Shown: in pieces, positions 12,740-25,850 of the stretch
Position numbering within the stretch: position 1 is the first letter of the stretch
Layout: every line of letters starts with the position of its first letter
Assembly: GCA_965644295.1 (NCBI GenBank)
Contig: CBFFRP010000035.1
Coordinates: 186,001-250,000 of the forward strand
Direction: 5' to 3'
Length of the DNA stretch: 64,000 nt
Source: Paraphysomonas bandaiensis
Taxonomy: Eukaryota > Chrysophyceae
The notes under the pieces: model-generated
The model's input: only the letters and a program-made list of their open reading frames with translations
Databases searched by the model: none
Told to the model about the DNA's origin: nothing
Made by a program: the position numbers and the translations under genes

Positions 12740-13445
12740 AATGTCCCTTGGTTCTGTGGTTCGTAGTTGTGAAGTTTCTTTATTTTTTCGCCTCTACATG
12801 TACGTCATCTTTGCGGAGAAATGTATTTAGGAAAGACTTTTTACGTCCTAAATGCACTTGAGTTATGCAGAAATGACAGCTAGCCGTCACCTCACTATCT
12901 ACCTCAAGCAATGTGTACGAAGAAAGTAATTGTTAATTACATAGATATTGTTCTATACCTTCTTTCCTGAGAACTACATACACAGTATCCTGTTTATTAA
13001 ATATTTGTGCATACGTACGTATCTACAAGTTTGCAGTACAACGTTGCATTGGTTTTAGACTTTCTACGACATATCAAAACTTGTGCAATGAAACCAAAAA
13101 TTCTATGTGACAAGATGAGAGGAAAGTGTCGTTTTGGTTTGTATAAGGCCCCAAACGACACGTCGCACGACATTTCTACAAAAAAAAATACTAAAAAAAT
13201 CGTAGGACAATGTCGTTTTGTTTTGTATAAGACGGCCCTAACCCTTACAAGTAAATAAATGACCTCAAACAACACACCATGAAGAAACTAGAATTATGAT
13301 AGTCATTCTTCATCGTTCTATCAGTATTTGACATTTAGATGGTTAAAAAAAAAGTGAACGTTAAACTCACTCAATATATTTATATTTAACCACGGGTAGT
13401 ATGAAGGATGGAGGCTACAACATATGTGAAAATCTTAGTAGTGAA
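12740..13445. other. Tail-to-tail gap with short internal repeat
   Basis: No gene is seen. TGTCGTTTTGGTTTGTATAA at about 13128 recurs with one change at about 13211, and CGACACGTCGCACGACAT between them is partly complementary. This produces small look-alike frames on both strands. Confidence 0.4.
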
Positions 13446-14075
13446 TGTCTGATTATTTAGCAATAGGCGTTGATGTGAAAATCTTACTATTACTAATAGG
13501 CGTCAAGAATCAGCACCAGATAAGTAGCTAGCTAGAAGAAAACTAGTCAGGCTAGATAGACCTCTACTTGCAACTAACTAGTAGAACAAATTCTCATATC
13601 CTACCACATTTAACGCTACGGAAGCTGCTTGTGCGTCGCCGCAAGCACAAGGTGCAACCACTTTCGCTCTATCACTCAAATAAGTAAATGCAGTGAGCAA
13701 GCAGATTGTTGATACTTGATATACCTAACATCTCCCTCAACAAAGTCGGACTCGCACCTTTTCGTGGTGTTCTGGGGGATAAGTGCTCTGGGAAACTAAC
13801 GTGAGCCGCAAGCATAGTCAGCAGATAATGTTCTGCCCACGCATTGCCGAATGCTTGTGTGGTACACGAGACACCAATAAGTGACACTTGTGTAGACGTC
13901 TTTGGGCCCTGACGAATAAACAGGCATACGGAAATGAGCCCACTTCAAGGGACTCCGGGACAGGGCCCACCTGAAGGGTAACCGGGGTATTGGGCTGCCT
14001 GCTGAAGTCAAGCATCCGGGATGTTCACCTTAAGGACGCAGAACGGAAGTGGTTGCACCTTGGTATGCATAAGCA
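13446..14075. repeat. Rearranged cluster of repeats A and B
   Basis: A reverse copy of A (13446-13668) keeps the hairpin and palindrome end. The usual linker (CTATCACT...GAGCAAGCAGA) follows, then a reverse copy of B (13735-14035) and a truncated forward A start at about 14045. The order shows at least two joined or nested copies. Confidence 0.75.
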
Positions 14076-14172
14076 GTCCCGAGACAGCTGAGCATTTCGT
14101 AATCTGTGTTACCACTAGTCTAGAGTAATAGATAAATGCAATAAGTTCTCTCATGTAATAATCAGATCTTTA

Positions 14173-14361
14173 GTATGGTTGCACCTTGGTGCTTGCGGCG
14201 ACGCACAAGCAGCTTCCGTAGCGTTAAATAGTAGGATAATAGAGTTTGTACTGATTAGTTACAGGTAGAGGTCTAACTAGGTTGACTGGCATTCATCTAG
14301 CTACTAAATCTGTGCAGGCTTTTAACGCCTATTGCTAAATAAAAGACTTTCAATATAATAT
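14173..14361 (+). repeat. Dispersed repeat A, complete forward copy
   Basis: Runs from the GCACCTTGGTGC palindrome and hairpin (about 14180-14212) to AACGCCTATTGCTAAATAAA and ACTTTCAATATA. One of the cleanest copies. Confidence 0.85.
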
Positions 14362-14374
14362 ACCTAGCATCTGA

Positions 14375-14705
14375 CAGATTCTGTTGACTTCAGGACGTTT
14401 TAGTCCTTAAGGTGAACATCCCGGGTGCTTGCCTTTAGCAGGAAGCTCAATACCCCAGATTCCCTTGAGGTGACCCTGGCATTCCAAATGCCTGATTATT
14501 CGTCAAGGCCCAATACGTCTACACAAGTGACACTAATTAGTGACCCTTGTACCACACAAAGCATCTGGCTATATATGAGTAGGCAGAACAAAAATATCTG
14601 CTGGCTATATTATGCTCCGCTCACGTTAGTACCGGGAGGAATATCACCTGTACTTATACCCCAGAACACCACGAAAAGGTTGAGGGAATCAATGGCAGCT
14701 ACTAC
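14375..14705 (+). repeat. Dispersed repeat B, forward copy
   Basis: Begins with the CTGTTGACTTCAGG linker, contains GTGAACATCCCGGG and the GTACCACACAAAGC region, and ends with CCAGAACACCACGAAAAGG. It has small deletions relative to the copy at 27.2 kb. Confidence 0.75.
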
Positions 14706-16228
14706 ATATAAGGGAATAACATTCGAAGTTCTGGTTATGAATATATAGTAGACCGCCTGCACTGTCATCACTGTGATCTCTACAGCAGACGAAGGGTAGA
14801 TGATGACTCGCAGTGTTTGATAATCTGATTTTTTGATAGTTCACTCACCATTGTGATTTATTTATTTCTCTATAATTGTGTATAATATTATAATGAATTA
14901 CAAACAAATGACTGTCAATATCATAACAGATATGGAACTTAGATTCTTCTGAAAAACCTAATATTGAAGCTGAATGTCTATATTTGCCCCGTGCTGTTGA
15001 ACCCAACAAATTTTAAAATAAAAAGGGGATAATCAACAATCTAATTTTTAATTTAATTTTTATTACTTGATATTAGTTAGTGTATTAATTATCATTTATT
15101 GTCAATCGCTATATAATATTGTATCATCTCAACTATCAATCAATAACCTTAGATCTTCTGTATAGACACGATCTTAAGACAGTCACTATATTTCAATTGG
15201 TCTGAAAACTATATATTATACATATCTCATAGCATGCCGTCATCATCAGAGTTCATATATATACTGTCGTCGCGATTGTTATTGCTATATTATGGAGGAA
15301 ACCCTGATCTCTCGCGGTTAACATTAGGAACGCTCACATCCATTCTCCAAGCCTAACCCTAACCCTGGAGTTCGATACACATATAGACCCATATTCCTTT
15401 ATGCCCATCGGACCAAAAATAACCTAGATGGACAACTACACTGACGACCTACTCACTGCTTGGTGCTTGCGGTGATGCACAAGCAGCCTCCGTATAGCGA
15501 CTGACTGTAGTTTTAGTACTTTTACATCCATCCTGCTAATTAATCAGACATTTTTCTCTATATGGAGGAATAATAGACGAAGGAGTTGTGGGAGGTGATT
15601 TGTAAAAGCCATCTGATCTGTAGGGATATAACTTAAGGCGATATTGATAGAAAGATATGACCCTACTACTTGTACATATATATATATGTAGCCCTTAAAG
15701 GTCAGATCGGTCTATTGTAAATTATGATATTCCCGTCATGACTTCTACAAAAAGATAGTGTTGTCCTTGTGCTCCACTTATGGGTTACAAGAAATATCTG
15801 GATAGGAGTCTGTGCTCGGAGAACCCTGAAATAGTTGTAACGTTTAGAACTATCTACTAGAGTCAACTCATTGAGGTAAGCTAGGTAAGCAAAACCTTTT
15901 TGAACTAATAAACTCAGCAATTTATTCGAAAACCTGTAATTCTCTCAGGAATTTTATTGAGTGTAGGTGTTACAGCAACTATAGGTTCCGGGTCAATTAA
16001 TATTTTACAATAACTCACAATACGAGCTGTACTTCTCGAAATCATATTATATCACAATTCTCCGCAAATATTATATTGGCCTCACGACGACAGAGTAGTT
16101 TAGATTAGTTGTGACATTGTCTCTTATAGTTATATAATTCGAGCAAACCATACACACGAACTAAGTACAACACACTTTGACTTCAAAAAAAACGCTCTGC
16201 GCATAGCTACTATGGCATACCATTGCAT
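14706..16228. other. AT-rich gap with telomere-like motif and an A fragment
   Basis: No gene is seen. CCTAACCCTAACCCTGG at about 15354-15370 looks like two to three interstitial telomeric units. A 45-bp fragment of repeat A (hairpin end only) lies at about 15455-15500. A short TA run is at about 15679-15692. Confidence 0.4.
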
Positions 16229-19200
16229 TCAACTATCAGCACGGGTAATATCACAGGGGTGGCCATCTGGTTCAGCAGTGTTTCTTGCATGTGTACCTTT
16301 ATCCACGCGTTGCCGTTTAGAGAGCGGTTCTTCCGATTCATCGCCTCCAATGGAGGGTATTTCAGGACCTTCCATTCTACTATTGTCGTGTACTTGTCTA
16401 TTCGAATTAAGATCTACTGACGACGGTATGACGAAAGAAAAGGAATTCATATTAGGTGCTGAGGCCACAGTTGGGTCAGGGTTCGCAGAGTACGGTGTCA
16501 GTCCAGTGCACAACGGGTTCGTATTGCTTGTCACACTCGCTTCGAAATCAGCCCCTTCATATGCAGAAGTTGTGGCAATCGTGTTATTTTGTTCAGTGGT
16601 CGAGGTTCCTGATACTGTAGCCGATGGGATTCCAGTGGCGCCTGTCATCAAAGTAGAGGTCATCGTCCCACTGGGTACAGTAGCCTGGGCTCCCGTGCTT
16701 TCTGGTGCTACACCCGTAGAGGTCCTTGTGACCCCGGGTGTGTCAGCTGTTGAAGTAGTACCACCTACTGCCAGTGACGCAATCGGCCCACTGGGTACGG
16801 TGGGCGAGGCACTCACCCGTTCTTGTGCTACAGCTGTTGAGGCTCCCACGACTACAGAGGTAGATGAAGTAATCGGACCACGAGATTCAGTAGTCTGGGC
16901 TCTCGATCCTTCTTGTGCTACACCCGTAGACGCTCCTGTGACCCCAGGTACATTACTTGTGGAGCTTGTGCCACCAGCTGCTAGTGATGATGCAATCGGC
17001 CCAATGGGTACAGTGGCCGAAGTCTTCGATCCTTCTTGTGCTACACCTGTAGACGCTCCTGTGGCCCCAGGTACATTACTTGTGGAGCTTGTGCCACCAG
17101 CTGCTAGTGATGATGCAATCGGCCCAGTGGGAACGGTGGCCGAGGTCTTTGATCCTTCTTGTGCTACACCCGTAGAGGATCCTGTGGCCCCAGGTACATT
17201 ACTTGTGGAGCTTGTGCCACCAGCTGCTAGTGATGATGCAATCGGCACAATGGGCACAGTGGCCGAAGTCTTCGATCCTTCTTGTGCTACACCTGTAGAC
17301 GCTCCTGTGGCCCCAGGTACATTACTTGTGGAGCTTGTGCCACCAGCTGCTAGTGATGATGCAATCGGCCCAATGGGTACAGTGGCCGAGGTATTCGATC
17401 CTTCTTGTGCTACACCCGTAGAGGCTCCTGTGGCCCCAGGTACATTACTTGTGGAGCATGTGCCACCAGCTGTCAGTGATGATGCAATCGGCCCAATGGG
17501 CACAGTGGCCGAGGTCTTCGATCCTTCTGACGCCACAGCTGTAGAGGTTCCCACAACTGTTGCTGAGGTAATCGACCCACCAGATACAGAGGTAGAGTTT
17601 GTTCCTGACTGTGGTGCAGCTGAGGATGTTGATGTTGAGAATGCGGCTTGAACCATAGGTGCAGAAGAAGTGTTATCCTTGGTAATTATCTTATGTGTAG
17701 TGTGGACGGGAAGGTAGGGAAATCCACGCCCCGCTTTCTGAGTGCTTGGCGGCTTCGAAGTACGACGACGCTTTTTCTCTGCTAAAGGGGCGGACGTCGA
17801 GATCGATGCTTCAACGCTAGAATTTGTTGCGGCTGTAAAAGGAACTTGGCCAGAGACAGCGGTATTGATAGTGGGGACAGAATGGTCCTCCTTATTTACA
17901 AATACATGTCGATAAGTGGGACCGTAAGGTTTGAACTCCACCGGAGCATCTTTGTTGACTGGCCATATATTGTCCACTCGTGGAGCAAGGTATACAGATG
18001 GCGTGGGAGTATATTCTACGGAAGAGGGCTCGTCTTCATCAGAGGAGCAAGGTGGTCGGCATTTTAGAGATATCGACAATGCGGTCGGAGTGGAAATAGT
18101 GTGGGTGTCAACAGCATTTGATTTAGCTGAACTCTTCTTTCCTCCTGTCTCACCAGATCTATTGTCATCTGCGGAAGGAGACGCTTCTTCGATACAGTCT
18201 CTCAGCATATCCTTCAAGCGCGAGGCAATTGGATTTAGGTTGCCCTCCAGAAAAATTTGCTTGGCTTTAGATAGCTCCAGCACACGAGGAGTAAAAGGGG
18301 TTGAACTCGACTGCCCACTCATTCCAAGAAATTTCCTTGCTTTCGTTTTCCACGACCTATGACACAATACCATTAACAAAGAAATCACAAACATGTCTAA
18401 CTCATACATCGAGCGCGATAAAATTCCATTCAGTGATTTGATGATTCGATCATCAGAAAGCCGGCACTCTTTTGCATCTTGGATGAGCTTACGTAGCTGT
18501 TTAGTAGTGGGAGGAGCTCGCAGAGTTGTGAGGCACCGATAGCACCATGCCATCCATTGGAATGACTCTAATATGAGTTTAACCTCAGGAAGATCATCAA
18601 TACCCAGCAATTTAGCCGCTTCAATGCGCTTTTCGACTCCAGGCGGCAAACCTTGTTCAACAGGACGCCCAACTTTCTCATCCTCCGTTGTTGGCCATAA
18701 GATTCGTTGCATAGCTACCATCCACTCAGTAAAATGAAAGCGACACTGCAAATCCAAGGCGAAAAATTTTGTATACTCTTCGTTCTCTCGTCGCCATCGA
18801 TCCACTCTGCTCTGTACCGTGTTAATTTCATACCTCAACGATCGCTCTTTCCTCTTAAGTTCTTCAATAGGAGGCTGAGATGGAGTATTGAAAAGCAATC
18901 CAGCACTACCATCAATACTTTCGCATTTGGGCGCTAATGCTTGCTCAGCAGTCGCTTGTCCCATTTTCTGCGTAGATTCTGCACTCATTGCCGTTGATGT
19001 CTCCGTTGATGGATTGCTCTCTGATGAGATACAAATGCCACTATTGGGTGCACGAGGTACGTCATTGGCTGTAGACGGTGTAGAACACGGTACACTGACA
19101 GGGACTGACGCAGAAATGGGGGCCGCTTGATTGTCAGAGACAGTGTTCATATTGGAGCTGGCGATAACATCAGACGATTTACAATTTACCCCTAATTCGC

Positions 19201-22200
19201 CAGACAAAGCGCAACTAACTGCAGCAGCTGACGCAGCGGCGATCTTGTCTAGCTCTTTCTGTGCTTTCGCAGTGTGAGCTGTTGTCTCCGCTATAACACC
19301 GCTATAGTCAGCCTTCAAACGAATCAGCTCCTTCTCATCCTTATTCAGCTTACGCAGAACCTACCCATTCGTAAAATAATTAACATACTGAAAAATATTC
19401 TAACCTTTTGCCGCTTAATCTCCAATGATCGCGATGCATCCTCGGGCTTCATCCATGTGTTAACCGTTTTGCACGCAGTTGCGTATGCTGACTTGAAGCT
19501 GTTGTGGATATTACATCTCAAACATACAAATTTATCTGCCCGTTCTGCCTGTCATGTCAAATAGAACGACGGTTACGACTTAATGACAGCAAACTATGTG
19601 TTCAATACCTGTGCTTTTGTAAATCCGATACAGCTGATGTGGCACCAATCATCACACGAATCGCACGCAACCATATGACCATGGTGCGGCTGGCGACACA
19701 AGCAGTACACTTGAGTTACTTCCACCACAGATTCAATGTACTCAGAGAGGTCCAGGGCAAGGGCATCGGCTTCAGGTAGCATTTTGTCAAGAACTTCCAT
19801 GGGCATGTCGACACTGTCAGAACTAGTGCGCTGAAGCTTCGAAACCCATACTTTCGCCTTCTTAATGTGCTCTTTTAAGGGTTGTATTAAATCAGGTCGC
19901 GCGAATAAAAGAGACTTCTCTCCAGTTTTCACGAAGGCGACTGTTTTGTCAATATTAACTCTATTCTTGCCGTTTAATCTTTCTTCAGCAATTTTAATCC
20001 ACTCCATAGATTTCGTGTACCGATCCTCTATTACACTCCTAACACAAAATGGTAAGTACAGCGCGATAAGTTCATCGTTCCAACTTTGTACCTTCGCTTG
20101 GATACGATATTTCGTTTACTCGCCCATAATAGGAGTTTCTCGACTGATGCTATGTCATCTGGCTTCAAAGATACATTTCGCCAGTTCTTCATTCGCAGCG
20201 CCTCTGATGCTGTTTTCGGTCGTTTCGAATGACTTCCTCCACTGGGTTTGCGTCCCATTAAGCTTGATACTATTAAATCATTCGATTTATGTGACCAAAG
20301 AATTACTTCGAAGGTTCGCCGGCTGAGGACACACAACCATCTCACCCAGAAGTCCACCAGCTCAAGCAACGAAAGCGGAATATCAGAATGTTCTGATGTA
20401 ACGCTGATTACTTTCGTTGCGGGCATGTCTACAGATGAAGTGTAATTTTCCTCGAAGTCATCATATTGACTACCCATCACTGACTCTTCATCCAATGAAT
20501 TTAAGTCGTCATCCGCAGTCACCGACGGTGGACCTGTCACATCGGCCTGCTTCTCTCTCTTTCTGCGGCGTTTCGATATTCGTGCGACGGATGATACTGA
20601 TTGTTCTTCCTTAACTTTTCCAGATACGCGCCGTTTGGAACTTTTCCCACCGGTAGTTTCCATATCTGCTCCTAAATCATTCCTAGATGCAGACGTGCGC
20701 TTTCGCTTCGATGTTCGAGACGAGCTCGGGGAAACTCCTGATGCTTTGCTACGAGGAGACGACGATGCCTCCATGGACGTGTCGATTTGTCCCGCTGCAG
20801 ATAAGCGGGACGCCCAGTCTATGGTATCTCTGTTTCGCGGGCGTCGGTCTGACGACTCCTCTGCATCGTGCATAGTATCAGGTAGATCATCGATATCTGG
20901 CATTTCAGATGTCGCCAGCAGTGTGCCCACATAATACTTATCAAACTCTTTACTCCTGCTTCATATATTAGCGCGCTCAACAGAAGATATAACAGTAACC
21001 CAACCGTGCTATGGGGACAATCTGGCGAGCGTCTTCTACATGCACCATAATATCACTTCTGTAACATTAATTAATTTTATAATTGAGCATTTTACTCTCA
21101 TTTCAGAATATCACCTTGTACAGTCTCCCCAATTAAGATTCATCAGCTTCCCTTTCACTATACTTACCCACTGCAGAACATTCATGCACACTGCCAGCAC
21201 CATAGACTTGCTCGTCATTGCACCTGCCTCTTCACCTTCTCTAATTAGCGCGTTAAGTGCAGGAACGAATGTTTGTTCCAAGTCTTCCCAGGGTGGTGTA
21301 GTAGTAGTAGTAGTAGTAGAATCATATTTTCTGCTCTCAACTTTCAACATAGTGCCCTTCTGCTCTGTTGAAATTTCAAAAAAGTCGAAAATTTCATTGC
21401 TATCAACTTCTGCTCCCTTCATGAAAGGAAATTCGGAGTACTTCGGGGACACTACATACCCTCGAGATTTCAACATCATATCGTGCATTCCTTCGAACAC
21501 GCTAGTTAACTTATCCTGTGTGTTTTTTTCCCATTCATAGGCCCGGGATATTACCTGCAAAATATAAATGAGGTCATCAATAGCTAGAGCATATACATGT
21601 ATGAGTATACATCGTTAATTCTCTGTATTTCATCCGGAAAAACAACTCTAAGTTTATTAGCTTCCTCAAGCAGCTCTTCGAGTTCAGAAGTTTGTACACA
21701 TGAGAATTCGCCATGTCTGAAGTCAAAGTCAGCAGTGTGCTGTGGCTTCTTCCCCGATCGCTTTGGGCACTTCAATTCAACCATATCTAGCCAGCTGATG
21801 ACATCATCGAACCTCTCTCGAGCACTCCTGTTGCATAGCATCAATTAACGAATTGTGTATCATTAAAGAAAACTTACGTCAATTCTGGAAATGTAATGGA
21901 TATGTGTTTTGCAGATTCAATCAGCAACTTGATATCCGGATATCCCACCAAGTTAGGCGAACTGTTAAGATGGGGGCTACCGACAGGAGTATCATGTACC
22001 ATATCACGGGTAGGTGTTCCAAGAATATTAGGGTTGAAAGACTCATCGGTAGGTATTTCCATATCTTCACCCTCTGTGAAAGATGCACAAATATCTCGGG
22101 GTAAGTTGATATCAACCGAAGCTATCGGGATACCGAGAGACACAAGTGTATCCATATGACTATGGATCCAATCCGTCGCTTCTGTAACGGCAAGTCGTAG

Positions 22201-25200
22201 GGATTTAGTCTCGGTGTCCAAGTCAAGGGGAAGCTCTTCTGCCTTGGCTAAAAGATCTTTTAACACTTCCAAAGATGCACTGACTTTTCCATCCTGTGGT
22301 GCATGTAAGATTAAATGGTTCCAGAAAATAGGTAGAGAATACCTGGAACTTTCGTTTCATTTGCTGTTGCCAGTTTTGAACGTCACAGAGAATTTCTGCA
22401 AGCTTGGTTTCTTCGGGGAGTCTATTCGTCATACGCTTTCTCATGTCTTCAGATAGCGACTCGCGAATCCTGATACAACAATAACTACTAACTACGTTGA
22501 CATTAGCAATTATTGGAACCTGGTTATTTCACGCTGAAGTTTCTGCAGTGTTGATAACTTCGACGACTTTTTCTCCAATGCAGGCTTTGCTTTAGCAGCC
22601 CACTTCAGTGCTTCGATGTGACATCTAGCATTTCAAGGCAATACAAAACTTGTTACATACTCCAATCATTTAACACAAATAACCAAATACCTCAGCAATC
22701 CAGCTTCCTCCATAGCAACAGGCATGCCTTCAGTCTCATCTAAAAGGTCCTGTAGCTCGTCGATGTCTACATTTTCCCCCGCCTCCATAGACTCCATAAC
22801 ACGAGCAATCCACTGTTCCAACATTACAACAAAAATACGGCTTGAATTGACAGAATCACTCTGGTAACAACAATTATATAGTATGCACCATCTTGTACCT
22901 CTTCAGCAGCGTCAACTAAATCGACAGCTCTTGTGAGGTCTTTATTCTTCCGCTCTTCGTACAGCTGCTCTCCTTGCTCCACCATCTTCTTCATATCTGA
23001 CAGTCCCATTTTCCCACCACTCCCCTGCGGCCCACTCCCACCGTCCCCATGGCGGGAAGCTCGACTAGTAACCGCAACACTTTTGCGGAATTTCTCCAAC
23101 CATTGCTTGGCCTGGCTTCTCTTGTCCCGCAGAGCATCAAGCTCCTGTGTAATTCAAAGAGTATAACCAGATTCACATCGATATATTCACTACGATGAGG
23201 ATGCACACACACTACAAAGCAGAGAATGCATTTATATATCACCTCAGTAAAATCAACAGGAAGCTTTTCGCCACTTGAAATAAGTGCTTCTAACTTATTC
23301 AGCGACACCAAAGGTGCCCCATCCGCACAGACTTGCCTCATCTCAGTATTCCACACCATTCCGGCCTTCACAATATTCTAGTAGTATATTTTAACACATC
23401 CAGGATAAAAGCAACTAAAAACCTTGAGATGTGGTACTCCGTATAGTACAACTGGAAAAGATGAAGTTTCGTTGTGCAGCTCGACTGCCTCAGTCAAATT
23501 CAATTTGTTCACCCTAAAATTGACATTATTTATGACACCAATGTAACGGTGATGCTCGCTCACCTTGATCGTTTCGAGCGAGGTAGAGCAGCACGATGGA
23601 GTGCATTTTCAATAGTTTCATTCAACTCAATACTGCGCCGATATAGATTTCTTAACGAATTTATACTAGCTTGAGGCATATTTGGAATGTTGTCAATAGC
23701 TTTGAATGGAGATGTGACCTTCAATAATTCATTTAAATCGAACAGAGACACCTTCTCTGACTCTAACGTGTCGACAGCGAATAAGGCCACATATTAAAGT
23801 CATTACGATAATTAACCTGTTAATATCTTCTTGTTGGAGCAGATATCCAGTATTCGACGGCCTTCAGTAGCAAGGTTTTCAAGATCCTTAATAGTCCGCT
23901 TCAACTGATTTTCCTCAACTACGCATCTATACATACACTAGTAAACTCTGAACCACCCCCATTCTCGGCACACATACATCGACAATTTTCAAGAAGTTAA
24001 GATGGCTACATACGCCAAATCCACAACTTTTCCATATATATACATGACACAAAAAAGTACCTGAACGGAAGCCTTTCGCCCTCATTAAGCATTTTCTTTA
24101 AATGTTTGAAATCAGTCGCACAGGAAGAGTTCGGACAAAACGCGTCGTACACATCTGCTGCCCATTCCTTGCAGTGAATGTACTTCTATTTATACAACGA
24201 AAATACGTTAAATATTTTAGTAACTATACAAATAATCCTACATACGCATGTAATAGTATATTGTATAGCATACTATGTACATCACAACCGCAACTAATAT
24301 TTCCTATACTGAACCCCTACAAAACAGTGCAGTGTGTTTTGAAAACTGACATCTATTAGCTCATGCAAGTTAGTCTGCAATGTTGCATAATGCTCCTCGC
24401 CCAGTAGTATATCGCTTGGAATAGGCAAAGCTGTAAAAATCAATCGGAACAGATCTTGAAGTGACTCCAAAGACGGTCGGCTGTAACCACCGTATTCAGA
24501 CTTGATACCAGAAATAAGGGTATTCGAGGTACGAAGAATTCCCAACCACTTCTTCTTCATTTCCTGTTTGTCTGCTTTACCCCTGTACCTATCCTTGTTT
24601 CCCAGTGGAGAATGATGCTCCGTTCCTGAAGAGCAGCCCCCTTTCCGTGAGCTTCGACTGGATTTACTGCGAGCATTACTCTCGGAGTCAATCTGCTGCA
24701 GCCGATGTGGGCCAGTGGTTTCCATTACGTAGGTCCTCTCCGACGATGGGCTTGAGGACAACACCCCAAAAATAATAGAGGTATTAAGCTCTTTAAACAT
24801 CAGTTCTAGTTTCTCATTAACATGAACTCCTGTTGGAAGTTTAGCAAGTTGTTGCCGCACTCGTGTCATATGTATAGCTTCTGCGATATGCAGTAATAAG
24901 TAAGCGTATTTCGTGCACGAAACAAATACCTCGACCACCTCCCAGAAAGGAACATAAAAAAAACTTTGCCCGGTTAATTTCGTAATTGTGAAGAGCTAAA
25001 AATTCCAAGGCATGCTCATCGGAGTGTAGAGGAAAAGTAGACAGGTCCTTTCCCCAAACCAAATTCGAGTGGTGAGCTCGATCGAAAACATTTCGAGCAA
25101 AAGTCAGAAATTCTGGGAGCATAGCATGAATGATATACTCAACGTAACGATAATGTTTTATATATAATGTAACTTACGTCGTTTGGCTTCCTCACTTTTG

Positions 25201-25440
25201 TTAGTTGAATGTACTTCTCTGGTGGACTCAAACCAACTCACCTTTACCGCTACATCCACAACATCAGAGACTATGAGAGCAATGCAGACTGATACCTTCA
25301 GTTGGCGCTGGTCCTGAGTATGCATTAGGAATTTCAGCTTGGTAATATTCAGGGTCCACTCTCGGCAGCACATGCGGATACACCTTAGTGTTCGATCTCG
25401 TTGATTTAGTGGTATTCGTATCACTCGTATCGTCACTCAT
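16229..25440 (-). CDS. ELM2 / PLU-1 / PHD-finger chromatin protein
   Basis: Twenty-one exons close in phase to about 2583 residues: 25440-25296, 25249-25178, 25112-24930, 24880-24351, 24167-24061, 23926-23817, 23762-23564, 23513-23423, 23377-23243, 23144-22899, 22812-22691, 22624-22520, 22469-22343, 22293-21878, 21827-21611, 21554-21168, 21035-21019 (17-nt micro-exon), 20955-20106, 20025-19609, 19548-19405, 19360-16229. The N-terminus resembles an ELM2 domain (VDPEYYQAEIP, then LVWGKD and HALEFLALHNYEINRA). Helical repeats of PLU-1 type follow (A..W, LE.LI, GEKLPVDF). A C4HC3 PHD finger is at about 19506-19680 (CLC, CDSC, HISC, CLRC, split by an intron). A basic segment lies within exon 18. 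The C-terminal 1044-residue exon has one more PLU-1-like segment, then Ser/Thr/Pro-rich sequence with 41-residue tandem repeats. No JmjN, ARID, JmjC or C5HC2 domain is present, so it is not a KDM5 demethylase. It is probably a histone-reading scaffold. Confidence 0.82.
16905..17640 (-). repeat. Coding minisatellite, exact 123-bp period
   Basis: GATCCTTCTTGTGCTACAC-type words recur at 16905, 17028, 17151, 17274, 17397 and 17520, always 123 bp apart. Shortened degenerate units lie upstream to about 16660. In the coding strand each unit is 41 residues (beginning GSKTSATVPIGPIASSLAAG). The period is a multiple of three, so the frame is kept and the antisense frame also stays open. Confidence 0.92.
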
Positions 25441-25559
25441 TGTGCAACAAACTTACTAAATATCAATCGCTAATTGCTTCTTATTGCATAGTTCAGTCCT
25501 TATAGGAATTAATGCACAGTTCAGTTGAGCTCAATTGAATTCAGTGTGGCGGCGTCATC

Positions 25560-25850
25560 TCTACACGATACTCCATAGCATGACTGCACTGTACCAGCTA
25601 CAGTACTCTGTATATGGTATACTACACTATACAGTACTCGTACACTGTACTGCACTGTATATGCATCTGTAGTGGTGCGCAGACTTTCTGCTGCACTGTA
25701 CCTTCTCCTGTAGCTATGTCCGTATTTTACCGCACTTTAAATACTGTAGTTTTGGTATACAGTACATATGGTACAGTACAGCAGTATTCCTACATGCCAC
25801 TGCTGTGTCAAGATCTGAAGATTATGACCACGATGTGCTGTACAGCAGCA
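25560..25850. promoter_or_regulatory. GTATAC/TACAGCAG zone upstream of ELM2/PHD gene
   Basis: GTATAC at 25617 and 25755, TACAGCAGTA at 25777 and GTACAGCAGC at 25840, with several GTACAGTAC and GTACTG words. This is the same vocabulary as the other divergent gaps, although no clear plus-strand partner gene follows. Confidence 0.5.

Noticed and set aside
2850-14700. CRISPR-like arrays in the repeat clusters
   Set aside because: The repeats are long, dispersed and in both orientations, with no regular spacers; the genome is eukaryotic.
16212-17651. 479-codon open frame on the plus strand
   Set aside because: It is the antisense of the 123-bp coding repeat; the period of three keeps it open. 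The sense frame joins in phase to a 21-exon gene with recognisable domains.
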